A stretch of DNA of 34,121 nt from Acetobacteraceae bacterium (GTDB lineage: Bacteria; Pseudomonadota; Alphaproteobacteria; Acetobacterales; Acetobacteraceae): contig DAHWFB010000013.1 of assembly GCA_027326105.1 (NCBI GenBank), positions 1 through 34,121 on the forward strand, given 5' to 3'. Position numbers and translations under genes: made by a program. The notes under the pieces were generated by a model that saw nothing but the letters and a program-made list of their open reading frames with translations, made no database searches and was not told where the DNA came from. Below, piece after piece: positions 7,234-16,063 of this stretch. How positions within the stretch are numbered: the stretch's first letter is position 1; every line of letters starts with the position of its first letter.

Positions 7234-8559
7234 TTACCCCGCGCGGCCGGGTGACGCGCCCATCGCGACCAGCGCGCGGGCGAAGAAATCCGGCCCGCCG
7301 AAATTGCCCGATTTCAGCGCGAACAGGCGCGGCGCGGCTTCGATGCTGCGCAGCAGCGGCACGCCGGGGGCGATTTCCGCCCCGATCTCGAATGCCTCGA
7401 TCCCGAGCGCGTCGATGACCGCGCCCGCGGTTTCCCCGCCGGCCACGATCAGCCTGCGCACGCCCGCGGCCGCGAGCCCGCCCGCGATCCTGGCCAGCGC
7501 GCCTTCGATCCGCGCACCCAACGGCGCGCCCGGCGGCGCGCCCGACTGCGAGCGCGACTGCGAGCGCGACTGCGCGCCATGGGCGGCCTGCACTGCCGCC
7601 ACCTCGGCGGGCGAGGCGGAACTCGCGAGCAGGAGCGGACCGTCCGCGAGCCGCGGTGCCGCCCAGGCGAGCGCCTCGGCGACCCCGTCGCCGCCGACCA
7701 GCGCGGCGACCTCGAGGCGGCGGACGGGGATCGTGGATTCGATCGCCGCGATCTGGGTGAGCGTCGCCGCCGAGCAACTGCCGGCGAGGATCGCGCACGG
7801 ACCGGGAACCGGGGCGAAGGCGGGAGGCTCCGCCGCCGCCTCCGCCCCGGCGCGGGCGGCATGGGCGAGACCGAGGCCGAGCCCGGAAGCACCGGTCGAG
7901 ACCGGCAGCGCATAGGCGGCGGCCCCCAGTGCCCGCAGGTGACGCTCCGCCACCGCATCGACGATGGCGGCGCGCTCGCCGGCGGCGGCGCAGGCGGCGA
8001 GCGCACGGCCGATCGCCTCCGGCCCTTCTTCGACCGTGGCGAAGGGCACTAGCCCGACCGGAGACGTGCACTGGCGCGCCAGCACGCGGACCAGATCGGC
8101 GTCCCGCATCGGGTTCAGCGGGTGGTCCCGCAGCGGGCTTTCGTCGAGGGGAACGCGGCCGACGAAGAGATGGCCCTGGAACACGGTGCGGCCGGTCTCG
8201 GGGAACGCCGGGGTGACGGGCACGCAGGCCGCGCCAAAGGCGGCGGCCAGCGCCTCGGTGACCGGGCCGATATTGCCGGCGTCCGTCGAATCGAAGGTGG
8301 AGCAGATCTTGTACATCAGATGCGCCGCCCCCCGCGCGCGCAGCCAGGCGGCGGCGTCGAGCGCGCGGGCCACCGCCCCGGCGGCGGGCACCGCGCGGAT
8401 CTTCAGCGCCACCACCGCCGCCCCGGCCGCCGGCAGGGCGAAGCCGGGACGCGGCACGCCGACGGTCTGCACCGTGCGCAGCCCCTGGCGCGACAGCGTG
8501 TTGGCGAGATCGGAGGCGCCGGTATAGTCGTCGGCGATGCAGCCGAGACGCAGGCTCAT
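7234..8559 (-). CDS. otnK: 3-oxo-tetronate kinase OtnK (four-carbon acid sugar kinase family)
   Basis: A 441-residue member of the DUF1537 four-carbon sugar-acid kinase family, which phosphorylates 3-oxo-tetronates at O4 for later cleavage. The N-terminal domain starts GCIADDYTGASDLANTL and includes HLMYKICSTFDSTDAGNIGP and PVTPAFPETGRTVFQGHLFV, which are typical substrate-site regions. The C-terminal nucleotide-binding domain has LIVAGGETAGAVIDAL and ALKSGNFGGPDFF. The ATG at 8559 lies 16 bp after the stop of the upstream dehydrogenase gene, so the pair is one transcript. A repeat-derived linker QSRSQSRSQSG (near residue 335) sits between the domains. The usual partners, isomerase OtnI and a class II aldolase/decarboxylase OtnC, are not in the window. 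Confidence 0.88.
   Translation of the reverse strand: MSLRLGCIADDYTGASDLANTLSRQGLRTVQTVGVPRPGFALPAAGAAVVALKIRAVPAAGAVARALDAAAWLRARGAAHLMYKICSTFDSTDAGNIGPVTEALAAAFGAACVPVTPAFPETGRTVFQGHLFVGRVPLDESPLRDHPLNPMRDADLVRVLARQCTSPVGLVPFATVEEGPEAIGRALAACAAAGERAAIVDAVAERHLRALGAAAYALPVSTGASGLGLGLAHAARAGAEAAAEPPAFAPVPGPCAILAGSCSAATLTQIAAIESTIPVRRLEVAALVGGDGVAEALAWAAPRLADGPLLLASSASPAEVAAVQAAHGAQSRSQSRSQSGAPPGAPLGARIEGALARIAGGLAAAGVRRLIVAGGETAGAVIDALGIEAFEIGAEIAPGVPLLRSIEAAPRLFALKSGNFGGPDFFARALVAMGASPGRAG
7544..7574. repeat. Short 12-bp tandem repeat inside otnK
   Basis: The unit GACTGCGAGCGC occurs at 7544-7555 and 7556-7567, followed by a partial third copy (GACTGCG) at 7568-7574. Twelve bases keep the frame, so the repeat appears in the protein as a Q-S-R-S repeat between the two kinase domains. 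It probably arose by slippage. Confidence 0.8.
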
Positions 8560-8575
8560 CGGCGGCGCTCCGCGT

Positions 8576-9499
8576 TCATTCCGCTCCCGACCCCTCGGGC
8601 AGCTTCAGCCGGGCGATCCGCGCGTAGAGCCGGGCCACCGAGGCGTCGTCGTCGCGGCCCATGCCGGCGGCGGCGGTCATCAGGAAGAGTTGCAGCGCCG
8701 ACGACGCCATCGGGACCGGCAGGGTGCTGGCGCGCGCCATGTCGAGCACGATGCCGAGATCCTTGGTGAAGATGTCGACCGCGCTGCGCGGCGCATAGTC
8801 GGCCTGGAGGATGTGCGGCACGCGGTTCTCGAACATCCAGCTGTTGCCGGCCGATCCGGTGATCACCTGGTACAGCCTGGCGAGGTCGAGCCCGAGTGCC
8901 GCGCCGAAGGCGACCGCCTCGCAGGCGGCGGCGATGTGCACGCCGGCGAGCAGCTGGTTGACCATCTTGAACCCGGAGCCGATGCCGGGCGCGTCGCCGA
9001 GTTCATGCAGCGTCGCGGCCATGGCGCCGAGCGCGGGCCGCGCGGCGGCGAAGGCCGCCGGGCTGCCGGAGGCAAGAATGGTGAGCCGCCCCTCGGCCGC
9101 GCGGGCCGCACCGCCGCTGACCGGCGCGTCGAGAAAATGCACGCCCCGCGCCTCCAGCCGGGCGGCGAGCGGACGCACCGCTTCGGGCGCCATGGTAGCG
9201 CAGGAGACGAACACCGATCCGGCGCCGAGCACCGCGGCGCAGCCCTCGGGGCCGAACAGGACCGCCTCCGTCTGGGCGGCGTTGACCACCACCGAGACCA
9301 CGATGGCGGCGCCCGCGGCGGCCTCCGCCGGCGAGGCCGCCACCACGCCGCCCGCTCCGGCCAGCCGCGCCGCGCACGCCGCGACCGGATCGAACCCGGT
9401 GACCGCGAAGCCCGCGCGCACCAGCGACGCGGCCATGCCCGAACCCATCGAGCCGAGGCCGAGGACACCCACCCTGCGTGCCGGCCGGGATGCTGCCAT
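8576..9499 (-). CDS. ltnD: Beta-hydroxyacid dehydrogenase, probable L-threonate dehydrogenase (LtnD-like)
   Basis: A 307-residue NAD-dependent enzyme of the 3-hydroxyisobutyrate dehydrogenase family. It has a Rossmann start GVLGLGSMGSGMA (residues 10-22), the substrate loop DAPVSGG near residue 125 and the catalytic lysine segment GSGFKMVNQLLAGVH near residue 175. The C-terminal helical domain includes VDIFTKDLGIVLDMA. LtnD oxidises L-threonate to 2-oxo-tetronate, which an isomerase converts for OtnK; direct linkage to otnK makes this assignment reasonable, though it rests on context. The ATG at 9499 has GGGAGG five bases upstream. D-erythronate or another C4 hydroxyacid could be the real substrate. 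Confidence 0.75.
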   Translation of the reverse strand: MAASRPARRVGVLGLGSMGSGMAASLVRAGFAVTGFDPVAACAARLAGAGGVVAASPAEAAAGAAIVVSVVVNAAQTEAVLFGPEGCAAVLGAGSVFVSCATMAPEAVRPLAARLEARGVHFLDAPVSGGAARAAEGRLTILASGSPAAFAAARPALGAMAATLHELGDAPGIGSGFKMVNQLLAGVHIAAACEAVAFGAALGLDLARLYQVITGSAGNSWMFENRVPHILQADYAPRSAVDIFTKDLGIVLDMARASTLPVPMASSALQLFLMTAAAGMGRDDDASVARLYARIARLKLPEGSGAE

Positions 9500-9800
9500 T
9501 CCACCCTCCCGGCGCCCGCTCCCGAGCGGAACGCCTTGCCCCCCGCGGTTCTCTGGGGCGGTTGCCTACCATCGTCGAGGTCGCCCGCGCGCGCAACCAG
9601 GGCCGGTCCGCGCGGCATCGGCCCGCTGCTATCCCGGCCGGGCGGAGCTGTGGTACGCTCGGCTCCTCTTCCCGTGCGGCGGCCGAACCGGAGAACCCGC
9701 GAGGTCCCGGGCGGACGGGCCGCGGGCGCGATGGCGGGAAGCGGACGGATTTCGCGACCAGGCAGGGACAAGATGGTCGAGGCAAGGACGAGGTAACGGT
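9500..9800. other. Divergent intergenic region between two dehydrogenase genes
   Basis: About 300 bp separating ltnD-like (minus) from the second dehydrogenase (plus). It must hold promoters for both genes. I see no recognisable -35/-10 pair, no clear operator dyad and no convincing small gene. The open frames crossing it are shadows with no family features. The base composition matches the flanking coding DNA. Confidence 0.4.
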
Positions 9801-10697
9801 ATGGGCGAGCAGAGGATCGGGTTCATCGGTGTCGGCCTGATGGGGCACGGCATGGCCAGGAATATCGTCGCGGCCGGCTACGCGCTCACCGTGATGGCCC
9901 ATCGCAACCGCGCGCCGGTCGAGGATCTGCTGGCGCGGGGCGCGGCGGAAGCCGGCTCCCCGAAAGCGGTGGCGGAAGCGAGCGAGATCGTCTTCCTCTG
10001 CGTCACCGGCAGCGAGCAGGTGCTCGCGCTCGTCGATGGCGCGGACGGTCTCGCCGCCGCCGGCGGGCCGCGGACCATCGTCGACTGCTCGACCTCGGAC
10101 CCTTCGGTGACGACCGCGCTCGCGGCGCGGCTCGCGGCGGCAGACATCACGCTGCTCGATGCCCCGCTGAGCCGCACGCCGAAGGATGCGTGGGCGGGCA
10201 CGCTCGACGTGATGATCGGTGGCGGCGACGCCGATGTCGCCCGCGTCCGTCCGGTGATCGAGTGCTTCGCGCAGCGCATCGTCCACACCGGCCCGGTCGG
10301 CACCGGGCACACGATGAAGCTGCTGAACAATTTCCTCTCGCTGGGCTACGCCGCGCTCTACGCCGAGGCGCTGATGCTGGGCGCGAAGGCCGGGCTGACC
10401 GCGGAGACCTTCCACCAGGTGATCGGCGGCGGCCGCATGGACTGCGGCTTCTATCAGACCTTCATGCAGTACGTCGTCGGGCGCGACCGCGAGGCGCACA
10501 AATTCACCCTGCGCAACGCGCTGAAGGACACCTCCTACCTCAACGCCTTCGCCCAGGCGCAGAACGCGGCCAACCCGATGGCGACCGCGGTGCGCAATGC
10601 CTACGCGCTCGCGATCGGCCGCGGGCGGGGCGACGAGTTCGTGCCCATGCTCGCCGACGTGATCGCCGATCTCAACGGCCTGCCGCCGCGACGCTGA
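9801..10697 (+). CDS. NAD(P)-dependent beta-hydroxyacid dehydrogenase, substrate unknown
   Basis: A 298-residue second member of the 3-hydroxyisobutyrate dehydrogenase family, divergent from the ltnD-like gene. It opens with RIGFIGVGLMGHGMARNI, the NAD-binding glycine motif. It carries HTMKLLNNFLSLG near residue 175 with the catalytic lysine, and the C-terminal helical domain includes FTLRNALKDTSYLNAFA. The substrate loop reads DAPLSRTPKDAWAGTL rather than the classical DAPVSGG, which marks a different subgroup. The ATG at 9801 has GAGG seven bases upstream. Its position suggests another 2-hydroxyacid or C4 sugar-acid step in the same catabolic area, but no specific reaction can be assigned. 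Confidence 0.85.
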   Translation: MGEQRIGFIGVGLMGHGMARNIVAAGYALTVMAHRNRAPVEDLLARGAAEAGSPKAVAEASEIVFLCVTGSEQVLALVDGADGLAAAGGPRTIVDCSTSDPSVTTALAARLAAADITLLDAPLSRTPKDAWAGTLDVMIGGGDADVARVRPVIECFAQRIVHTGPVGTGHTMKLLNNFLSLGYAALYAEALMLGAKAGLTAETFHQVIGGGRMDCGFYQTFMQYVVGRDREAHKFTLRNALKDTSYLNAFAQAQNAANPMATAVRNAYALAIGRGRGDEFVPMLADVIADLNGLPPRR

Positions 10698-10736
10698 CGG
10701 AGGAGGTCCGGCCGGTGGCAGCGCGGCGGGGGCGGT

Positions 10737-11441
10737 TCAGCCGCCGGGCGGGCCGATGACCAGGCTGACCGAGCCCACCCCTTCGATCTCCCCCTCCAGC
10801 CGGTCCCCGGGCCGGACGGGGCCGACGCCGGCCGGGGTTCCGGTCATGATCACATCGCCCGCGCGCAGCGTGTAGAGGCCCGAAAGGGCTGCGATCAGCT
10901 CGGGAACCTTCCAGACCAGATCGGCGATGTCGGCCTGCTGGCGAACCTCGCCGTTGACCCGGAGCACGATGCGCCCCCGGCGCGGATGGCCGCTGCGGGA
11001 GGACGGCGCGATCGGGCCGATGACGGCGCTCCGCTCGACGTCCTTGCCGGTATCCCAGGGCCGGCCCTTGGCGCGGGCGTCCTGCTGCAGATCGCGCCGG
11101 GTCATGTCGAGCCCGGCCCCGTAGCCGAACGCGAGCGCCTCGGCGTCCGCCGCCGCCACGCCGGTGCCGCCGGCGCCGAGGACGACCACGAGTTCGATTT
11201 CGTGGTGATAGTTCCGGGTCCCCGGCGGGTAGGGCAGGGTGAGGCCGCTTCCGGCCAGGGCGTGCGGGCTCTTGGTGAACCAGAAGGGCGCCTCGCGATC
11301 CACCGCCGTGCCCATCTCCGCCGCATGGGCCTCGTAATTCCGCCCGACGCAGAAGATGCGCCCGAGCGGGATGCGCCCGCCGCCGGCCACCGCGAGCGTG
11401 GGCCAGCCGGGGGCGGGGAACAGAAGATCGGAGTCGCTCAT
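10737..11441 (-). CDS. Fumarylacetoacetate hydrolase family protein (fumarylpyruvate hydrolase-like)
   Basis: A 234-residue FAH-fold enzyme. It has the family start IFCVGRNYEAHAAEMG, the PFWFTKSPHALAG segment, the metal-binding HHEIELVVVLG and the C-terminal GDVIMTGTPAGVGPVRPGD. The short single-domain form matches fumarylpyruvate hydrolases, acylpyruvases and oxaloacetate decarboxylases (FAHD1 type), which cleave or decarboxylate beta-diketo acids with Mg2+. The ATG at 11441 is preceded by GAAAGG. A GST gene lies 38 bp upstream; GST-like maleylpyruvate isomerases and FAH hydrolases cooperate in gentisate degradation, but no gentisate dioxygenase is present here. The reaction is therefore left open. 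Confidence 0.85.
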   Translation of the reverse strand: MSDSDLLFPAPGWPTLAVAGGGRIPLGRIFCVGRNYEAHAAEMGTAVDREAPFWFTKSPHALAGSGLTLPYPPGTRNYHHEIELVVVLGAGGTGVAAADAEALAFGYGAGLDMTRRDLQQDARAKGRPWDTGKDVERSAVIGPIAPSSRSGHPRRGRIVLRVNGEVRQQADIADLVWKVPELIAALSGLYTLRAGDVIMTGTPAGVGPVRPGDRLEGEIEGVGSVSLVIGPPGG

Positions 11442-11479
11442 GAGCGCGCCTTTCGCAGCGGTCGAACCAGGACGGCGGG

Positions 11480-12136
11480 CTAGAGCGGCTCGTACTTGGC
11501 GAGCCGCCAGGAGGGCGGTTCCGCGGCGGCGCCGTCGTACCACGCCGCGACCAGCGGATGCGCCCGGACCGCCGCGCAATAGGCCTCCGCCGCCGCCGGC
11601 AGGGGCGGCCCGTAGGCGAGGAAGCGGGCGACCACCGGGGCATACATCGCGTCCGCCGCGGTGAAGGCGGCACCGAAGAGGAACGGGCCGCCCGCCCCGA
11701 AGCGGCCCTGCGTCTCGTGCCAGATCGCGACGATGCGGGCGAGGTCGGCGGTCAGCTCGGGGCTCGGCGCGGGGCAGGGGAAGGTTCGCCCGAGCACCAT
11801 CGGCATGCTCTGGCGCAGGGCGCGGAAGCCGGCGTGCATCTCGGCCGCGATCGCCCGCCCATGGGCCCGGGCCGCCCGGTCGGACGGCCAGAGCGCCGGC
11901 TGCAATTCGGCGCAATATTCGACGATGGCGAGCGATTCCCAGACCACCGCGCCGCGATGCTCGAGACAGGGCACGAGCCCGCTCGGCGACAGCGCCTTGA
12001 TCGCCGGCGTCTCTCCGCCGGCGAGGGGAACCACGACCTCCTCGACGGCGAGCCCGGCGAGGCGGACGGCGAGCCAGCCCCGCATCGACCAGGAGGAATA
12101 GCGCCGGTTCCCGATGATCAGCCTGCCGTCACTCAT
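11480..12136 (-). CDS. Glutathione S-transferase family protein
   Basis: A 218-residue GST with an N-terminal thioredoxin-like domain (about residues 5-80) and an all-helical C-terminal domain. The active-site region is RRYSSWSMRGWLAV, so serine is the likely catalytic residue, as in many bacterial GSTs. SGLVPCLEH with the cis-proline and WESLAIVEYCAE form the glutathione site. The start ATG overlaps the stop of the glycosyltransferase gene as ATGA (12133-12136). It is closest to the YfcF/YibF-like group; maleylpyruvate isomerase activity is possible given the FAH neighbour, but the SSCSYR signature of that class is absent. Confidence 0.85.
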   Translation of the reverse strand: MSDGRLIIGNRRYSSWSMRGWLAVRLAGLAVEEVVVPLAGGETPAIKALSPSGLVPCLEHRGAVVWESLAIVEYCAELQPALWPSDRAARAHGRAIAAEMHAGFRALRQSMPMVLGRTFPCPAPSPELTADLARIVAIWHETQGRFGAGGPFLFGAAFTAADAMYAPVVARFLAYGPPLPAAAEAYCAAVRAHPLVAAWYDGAAAEPPSWRLAKYEPL

Positions 12137-15100
12137 TCCGCATCCTCCCCTGCCACCACATCCTCCCCTGCCGCCACCGCCCCGGCCTCCGTCGCGAACT
12201 GCCGGGCGAGTGCGGCGCGGTAGCCGCTCTGGCGCTCGGCCAGGTCCGGGTCCGCGCCCAGGCGGGCGGCGATCACGGCGTGAACGCTGGCGATTTCGGC
12301 CAGATGGCGCGCGCGATCAAGCCCGGCGGTGACGCTTGCCCGATGGCGGCGATGGCGGTTCAGCGCCTCCGCGAGATAGACGACCTCGGCACCGGGCGCG
12401 GCGAGCGCCTCGACATAGAGCCGCCAGTCCGCCGCCAGCAGGTAGCCGGCGATCTCGTCCCCGCAGCGCGCGAGCGCTTCGGCGAAGGCGGCCCGCCGCC
12501 AGAGCACGCCGGAGAGATTGAGGATCAGGTTGCGCTCCGCGAGCCCGCGGCGCAGGAACTGCGCCCCCTCGGCGCGAAAGCTCGCCGCCATCAGACCGGG
12601 CGCCACCTCGGCACAATAGGGCCGGTAGCTGGAGGCGATCGTGGCGCCCTCGGCGTCCACCACGCGGCTGTCGCAGAAGGCGAACGCGGCGCGCGGGGCC
12701 GCCGCCAGGGCGGTGGCGAGGCGGGCGAGGAACGCGGGCTCGCTGTCATCATCGCCCTCGGCGATCCAGAGGAACTCGCCCCGCGCCTCCGCCGCCGCGC
12801 GCCAGGCCGCCAGCGGGCCGCCGCTGTTGCGGGCGGTGACGCGCACCGCGAGATCGCGCCCCCACTCCGCCGCCACCGCCCGCGCCACCGCGACGCTCTC
12901 GTCCGTGGAAGCGTCATCGAACAGGGTGAGGTCGGCGAGCGGGTGGGTCTGGGCGAAGACGCCGGCGAGCCGGCGCGGCAGGTGGCGGGCGTGGTCATGG
13001 CTCGCCACCACCACCGAGATGCGCGCCAATCCGGGGATGGCGAGGGCCATCAGCCGGCTCGCGTAGTCGGGGAAGTCGAAGTCCCGGGTGATCAGCGCGG
13101 CGCGGCGGGCGATCTCCGCCGGCTCGGTCCGCGCCTGCGCCTGCGTCGCCACCGCCGCCGCCATCGCGCCGGCGTCGCCGAGCGGCACCGTCTCGCCGAG
13201 ACCGTGGGCGAGCAGGAATTCCGGCGCACCGCCGGTGCCGGAGAAGGCCACCACCCCGAGCCCGGCGGAAACCGCTTCGAGCACCACCGAGGGGAACGGA
13301 TCCTCCCGCGAGGTCAGCGCCAGCGCATCCGCCGCCGAATACCACGCGCCGACATCCTCCACCCGCCCGGGCAGATGGAACGTCCCGGCAGCCTCCGCCG
13401 CGGCGATCTCGTCCGCGAAGGTGGCCGCGGTCGCCGGGTCCAGCGCTCCCACCCAGGCGGCGTGGGCGCCAACGTCCCGTTCCCGCAGCCGCCGCCAGAG
13501 CGCGAGGAAGAGATCGAAGCCCTTGCGCAGATCGGCGTGGCCGATGCCGAGCACGAGCGTCGCCCCCTCGGCGACCCCGAAACGGGCGCGCAGCCCGGCG
13601 CGCGCGGCGGCGTCGAAGCCGGCCGGCCGGTAGCAGCCCTGCGGCCGCACCAGGGCATTGGCCGGCTCCTCCCCGGTCGCGGCGACGAAGCGCTCTTGGA
13701 CCAGGGCGGCCGGAAACACCGTCACCCGCGCCAGGCGCACCGCCTCGCGGGCGGGCTCGATCAGCCCGCGGTCCGCCAGCATGCGGGGCATCTCGTGGAC
13801 CAGCAGCGTCGGCACGATGCCGACGCCGGCGAGCACCGGACAGGCCCGCGCCGCCGCGGCGCTGTTCACCAGCGCGTTGCGGAACCCCTCGCCGTGCAGC
13901 GCGACCAGCTGCTCGGCCAGGCTGCGTGGATCGGAGACGACGGCGACCGGCGCGACCGCGCCATAGGCCTCTTCCAGCGAGTCCGCCTCGCGCCCGGAAC
14001 GGCCGAGCAGCAGGATGCGGATATCCATCCCCGCCACCCGGCGGTAATGGCGGGCGAGGCGCAGCAGCAGGGTCTGCGCGCCGGCCGCGAACGCATCGTG
14101 GCCGACGAGCAGCAGCCGGCCCAGGCTCGCGCCGTCCGCCAGACCCGCCGCGGCGCGCCCGGTGGCGTTGAGGAAGGCGGCGCCGAAATGCAGGTCCGGC
14201 TCGAGATACGCGCCCTCCGCCCATTCGTTCCAGGCGTTCACGCAGACGATCGCCTCGCCGAAGAAGGGCTGCGCCCGGGCGCGGACGACCAGCCGCTCCA
14301 GCCAGGCCTGGTAGCGCGCCGGGCTCGCCCGGTGGACCATGAGGCCGCGGCCTTGCCGTCGCGGGTCGTTGTCCCAGCCGGGGATCACGGTGCGGATGAG
14401 CGGAAACGGCGGCTCGGGCGCGGCGAGCGAGGCGGCAACCATCGCTTCGTAGTCATAGACCTCGCTCGTGAAGTCGAAATCGAGATAGTCGAGCGTCGGG
14501 TTGATCGGCGTCAGCCCGGCGATCAGCTTGTGGGGAGGAAACTCGATCGCCCCATCGAACCCGAGCGGCCTGGGGTCGGTTTCGGTGAAGCTCTGCGCCA
14601 TCACCAGCAGCGGCGCCTCGCCCCAGCCGTCGCGCCAGAGCGTCCGCCAGCGGGCGAGCATCGCCGCCGGTTCGGGGATCACCCCGGGCCGATAGACCAT
14701 CAGCACCGGGCGGCCGCCGATGCGCAGGTAGCGCGGGTCGCGGAAGTGGCGGGCGAAGGTGGCGACCAGTCCCGCCTCGTCCTCCTCGCGGTAGTCCTGG
14801 GAGATCAGCACCTCCTCGGCCGAACCGTCCCAGCGCCGGGTCCAGCTCTCGTTGGCCCACATCAGGCAGAAGGGCATGTCCAGGGAACGGTCGGCGAGGA
14901 AGGCGTCGAGCGGGGATTCGAGGAGCCGGCGTCCATTGAACCAGTAGAAATAGAACACGAAGCCGCCGATCCCGCCGCCACGCGCGAGCGCGATCTGCCG
15001 GCGCATCACCTCGGGGTCGGCGAGCGAATAGGGGCCGAGATCGCGCGGGGCACGCGGCTGGTAGTGGCCGGCGAAGCGGGGCAGCCCGCGGGCGAGGTTG

Positions 15101-16011
15101 GTCCATTCGGTGAAGCCCTTGCCCCACCAGGCGTCATTCTCGGGGATGGCGTGGAACTGGGGCAGATAGTAGGCGAGCACCCGCGCCCGCGGCGGCGCCG
15201 AGGCGGGCAGCGGCCGCACCTCCTCGAAGGCGGGCCCGGGGCGGGTGAAGCGGGCCACCTCGCGGGCGATGGTGGTTTCGTGCGCCGGCACGTCGGGGTA
15301 GACCCCGGGCTCGCCGCGATGGGCGAGATAGTGCAGCAGCGGGTTCTCCTCCGGGCGGTTCGCCAGATAGCGCCGGGCATAGAAGCGGGTGTTGAAGGTG
15401 GCCGACGGGTTGCGCCCCTCGCGGAATCCGGCGGCGAGATAGTGCCAGAACGGGTCACCCCCGGCGGCCGCCACGTCGCTGTAGCTGGCCTGGTACCAGG
15501 CGGCGTCGAATTCCGCGACCGGGCTCACCTTCCCGCTCTGGCGATGGGCGAGGAAATGGGCGAGCGGGGATTCTGCCGGGGCGAGCCGATGGTGCGCGCG
15601 GTACCAGGCGGGGTCGAAATAGAGCACCGGCCGCCGCCCCTCGGCTTCGCCGAAGCCGATGTAGTGCAGCAAGGGGTTGCCGCCCGCCCGGCGCACGTCG
15701 GCGTTGCAGGCCAGATAGTAGCGCGGATCGAAATAGGGGTTGGGCCGCCGCCCCTCCCGCCAGCCGAAGCGCAGGAAGTGGGAGAGCGGCTCGTGCCCGG
15801 CCGCCGCCACATCCGCATAGGTGGCGAGGTACCAGCCCGCTTCGAACAGCCCGGAGCGGACGACGCACGCGCGCTCGGAGGCTTCGGCCTCGGCTCGTGC
15901 GGCCTGCGGGTCGGTGGCCGGCCCGGCTTCCACGACCACGCCGGCGGGCTCCGGCCCGGCAGGAGAGGCCGGTTCGGCAGCGCCGGCCGCCTCCTCGCCG
16001 TCAGCCGCCAC
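12133..16011 (-). CDS. Giant multidomain glycosyltransferase: five N-terminal repeats, WbsX/GH99-like, GT4 and GT2 domains
   Basis: A 1292-residue protein. After an Ala/Glu/Pro-rich head come five repeats of about 37 residues, starting near 56, 94, 132, 168 and 206, each FDxxWY or FDxxYY then xDVxxAGxxPLxHY and GxxEGRxP. Residues about 276-620 form a WbsX/GH99-like domain: YYLPQFHAIPENDAWWGKGF, MWANESWTRRWDG, NAWNEWAEGAYLEPD. Residues about 630-970 are a GT-B (GT4) domain, with LVLGIGHADLRKGFDL and a donor site SREDPFPSVVLEAVSAGLG. From about 999 a GT-A (GT2) domain begins ISVVVASHDHARHLPRR, with DDASTDES and EGDDDSE. It lacks a signal peptide and probably builds a surface polysaccharide in the cytoplasm. 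The GTG start at 16011 has GGGAGGAG five bases upstream. Confidence 0.88.
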   Translation of the reverse strand: MAADGEEAAGAAEPASPAGPEPAGVVVEAGPATDPQAARAEAEASERACVVRSGLFEAGWYLATYADVAAAGHEPLSHFLRFGWREGRRPNPYFDPRYYLACNADVRRAGGNPLLHYIGFGEAEGRRPVLYFDPAWYRAHHRLAPAESPLAHFLAHRQSGKVSPVAEFDAAWYQASYSDVAAAGGDPFWHYLAAGFREGRNPSATFNTRFYARRYLANRPEENPLLHYLAHRGEPGVYPDVPAHETTIAREVARFTRPGPAFEEVRPLPASAPPRARVLAYYLPQFHAIPENDAWWGKGFTEWTNLARGLPRFAGHYQPRAPRDLGPYSLADPEVMRRQIALARGGGIGGFVFYFYWFNGRRLLESPLDAFLADRSLDMPFCLMWANESWTRRWDGSAEEVLISQDYREEDEAGLVATFARHFRDPRYLRIGGRPVLMVYRPGVIPEPAAMLARWRTLWRDGWGEAPLLVMAQSFTETDPRPLGFDGAIEFPPHKLIAGLTPINPTLDYLDFDFTSEVYDYEAMVAASLAAPEPPFPLIRTVIPGWDNDPRRQGRGLMVHRASPARYQAWLERLVVRARAQPFFGEAIVCVNAWNEWAEGAYLEPDLHFGAAFLNATGRAAAGLADGASLGRLLLVGHDAFAAGAQTLLLRLARHYRRVAGMDIRILLLGRSGREADSLEEAYGAVAPVAVVSDPRSLAEQLVALHGEGFRNALVNSAAAARACPVLAGVGIVPTLLVHEMPRMLADRGLIEPAREAVRLARVTVFPAALVQERFVAATGEEPANALVRPQGCYRPAGFDAAARAGLRARFGVAEGATLVLGIGHADLRKGFDLFLALWRRLRERDVGAHAAWVGALDPATAATFADEIAAAEAAGTFHLPGRVEDVGAWYSAADALALTSREDPFPSVVLEAVSAGLGVVAFSGTGGAPEFLLAHGLGETVPLGDAGAMAAAVATQAQARTEPAEIARRAALITRDFDFPDYASRLMALAIPGLARISVVVASHDHARHLPRRLAGVFAQTHPLADLTLFDDASTDESVAVARAVAAEWGRDLAVRVTARNSGGPLAAWRAAAEARGEFLWIAEGDDDSEPAFLARLATALAAAPRAAFAFCDSRVVDAEGATIASSYRPYCAEVAPGLMAASFRAEGAQFLRRGLAERNLILNLSGVLWRRAAFAEALARCGDEIAGYLLAADWRLYVEALAAPGAEVVYLAEALNRHRRHRASVTAGLDRARHLAEIASVHAVIAARLGADPDLAERQSGYRAALARQFATEAGAVAAGEDVVAGEDAE

Positions 16012-16063
16012 TTTGTCTCCTCCCTGCCCCGGCCGGCGACGAACGCCCGCCCGTCCGGTTCGC

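Noticed and set aside
10737-12136. Gentisate degradation operon (maleylpyruvate isomerase plus fumarylpyruvate hydrolase)
   Set aside because: No gentisate dioxygenase, and the GST lacks the SSCSYR-type signature of maleylpyruvate isomerases.
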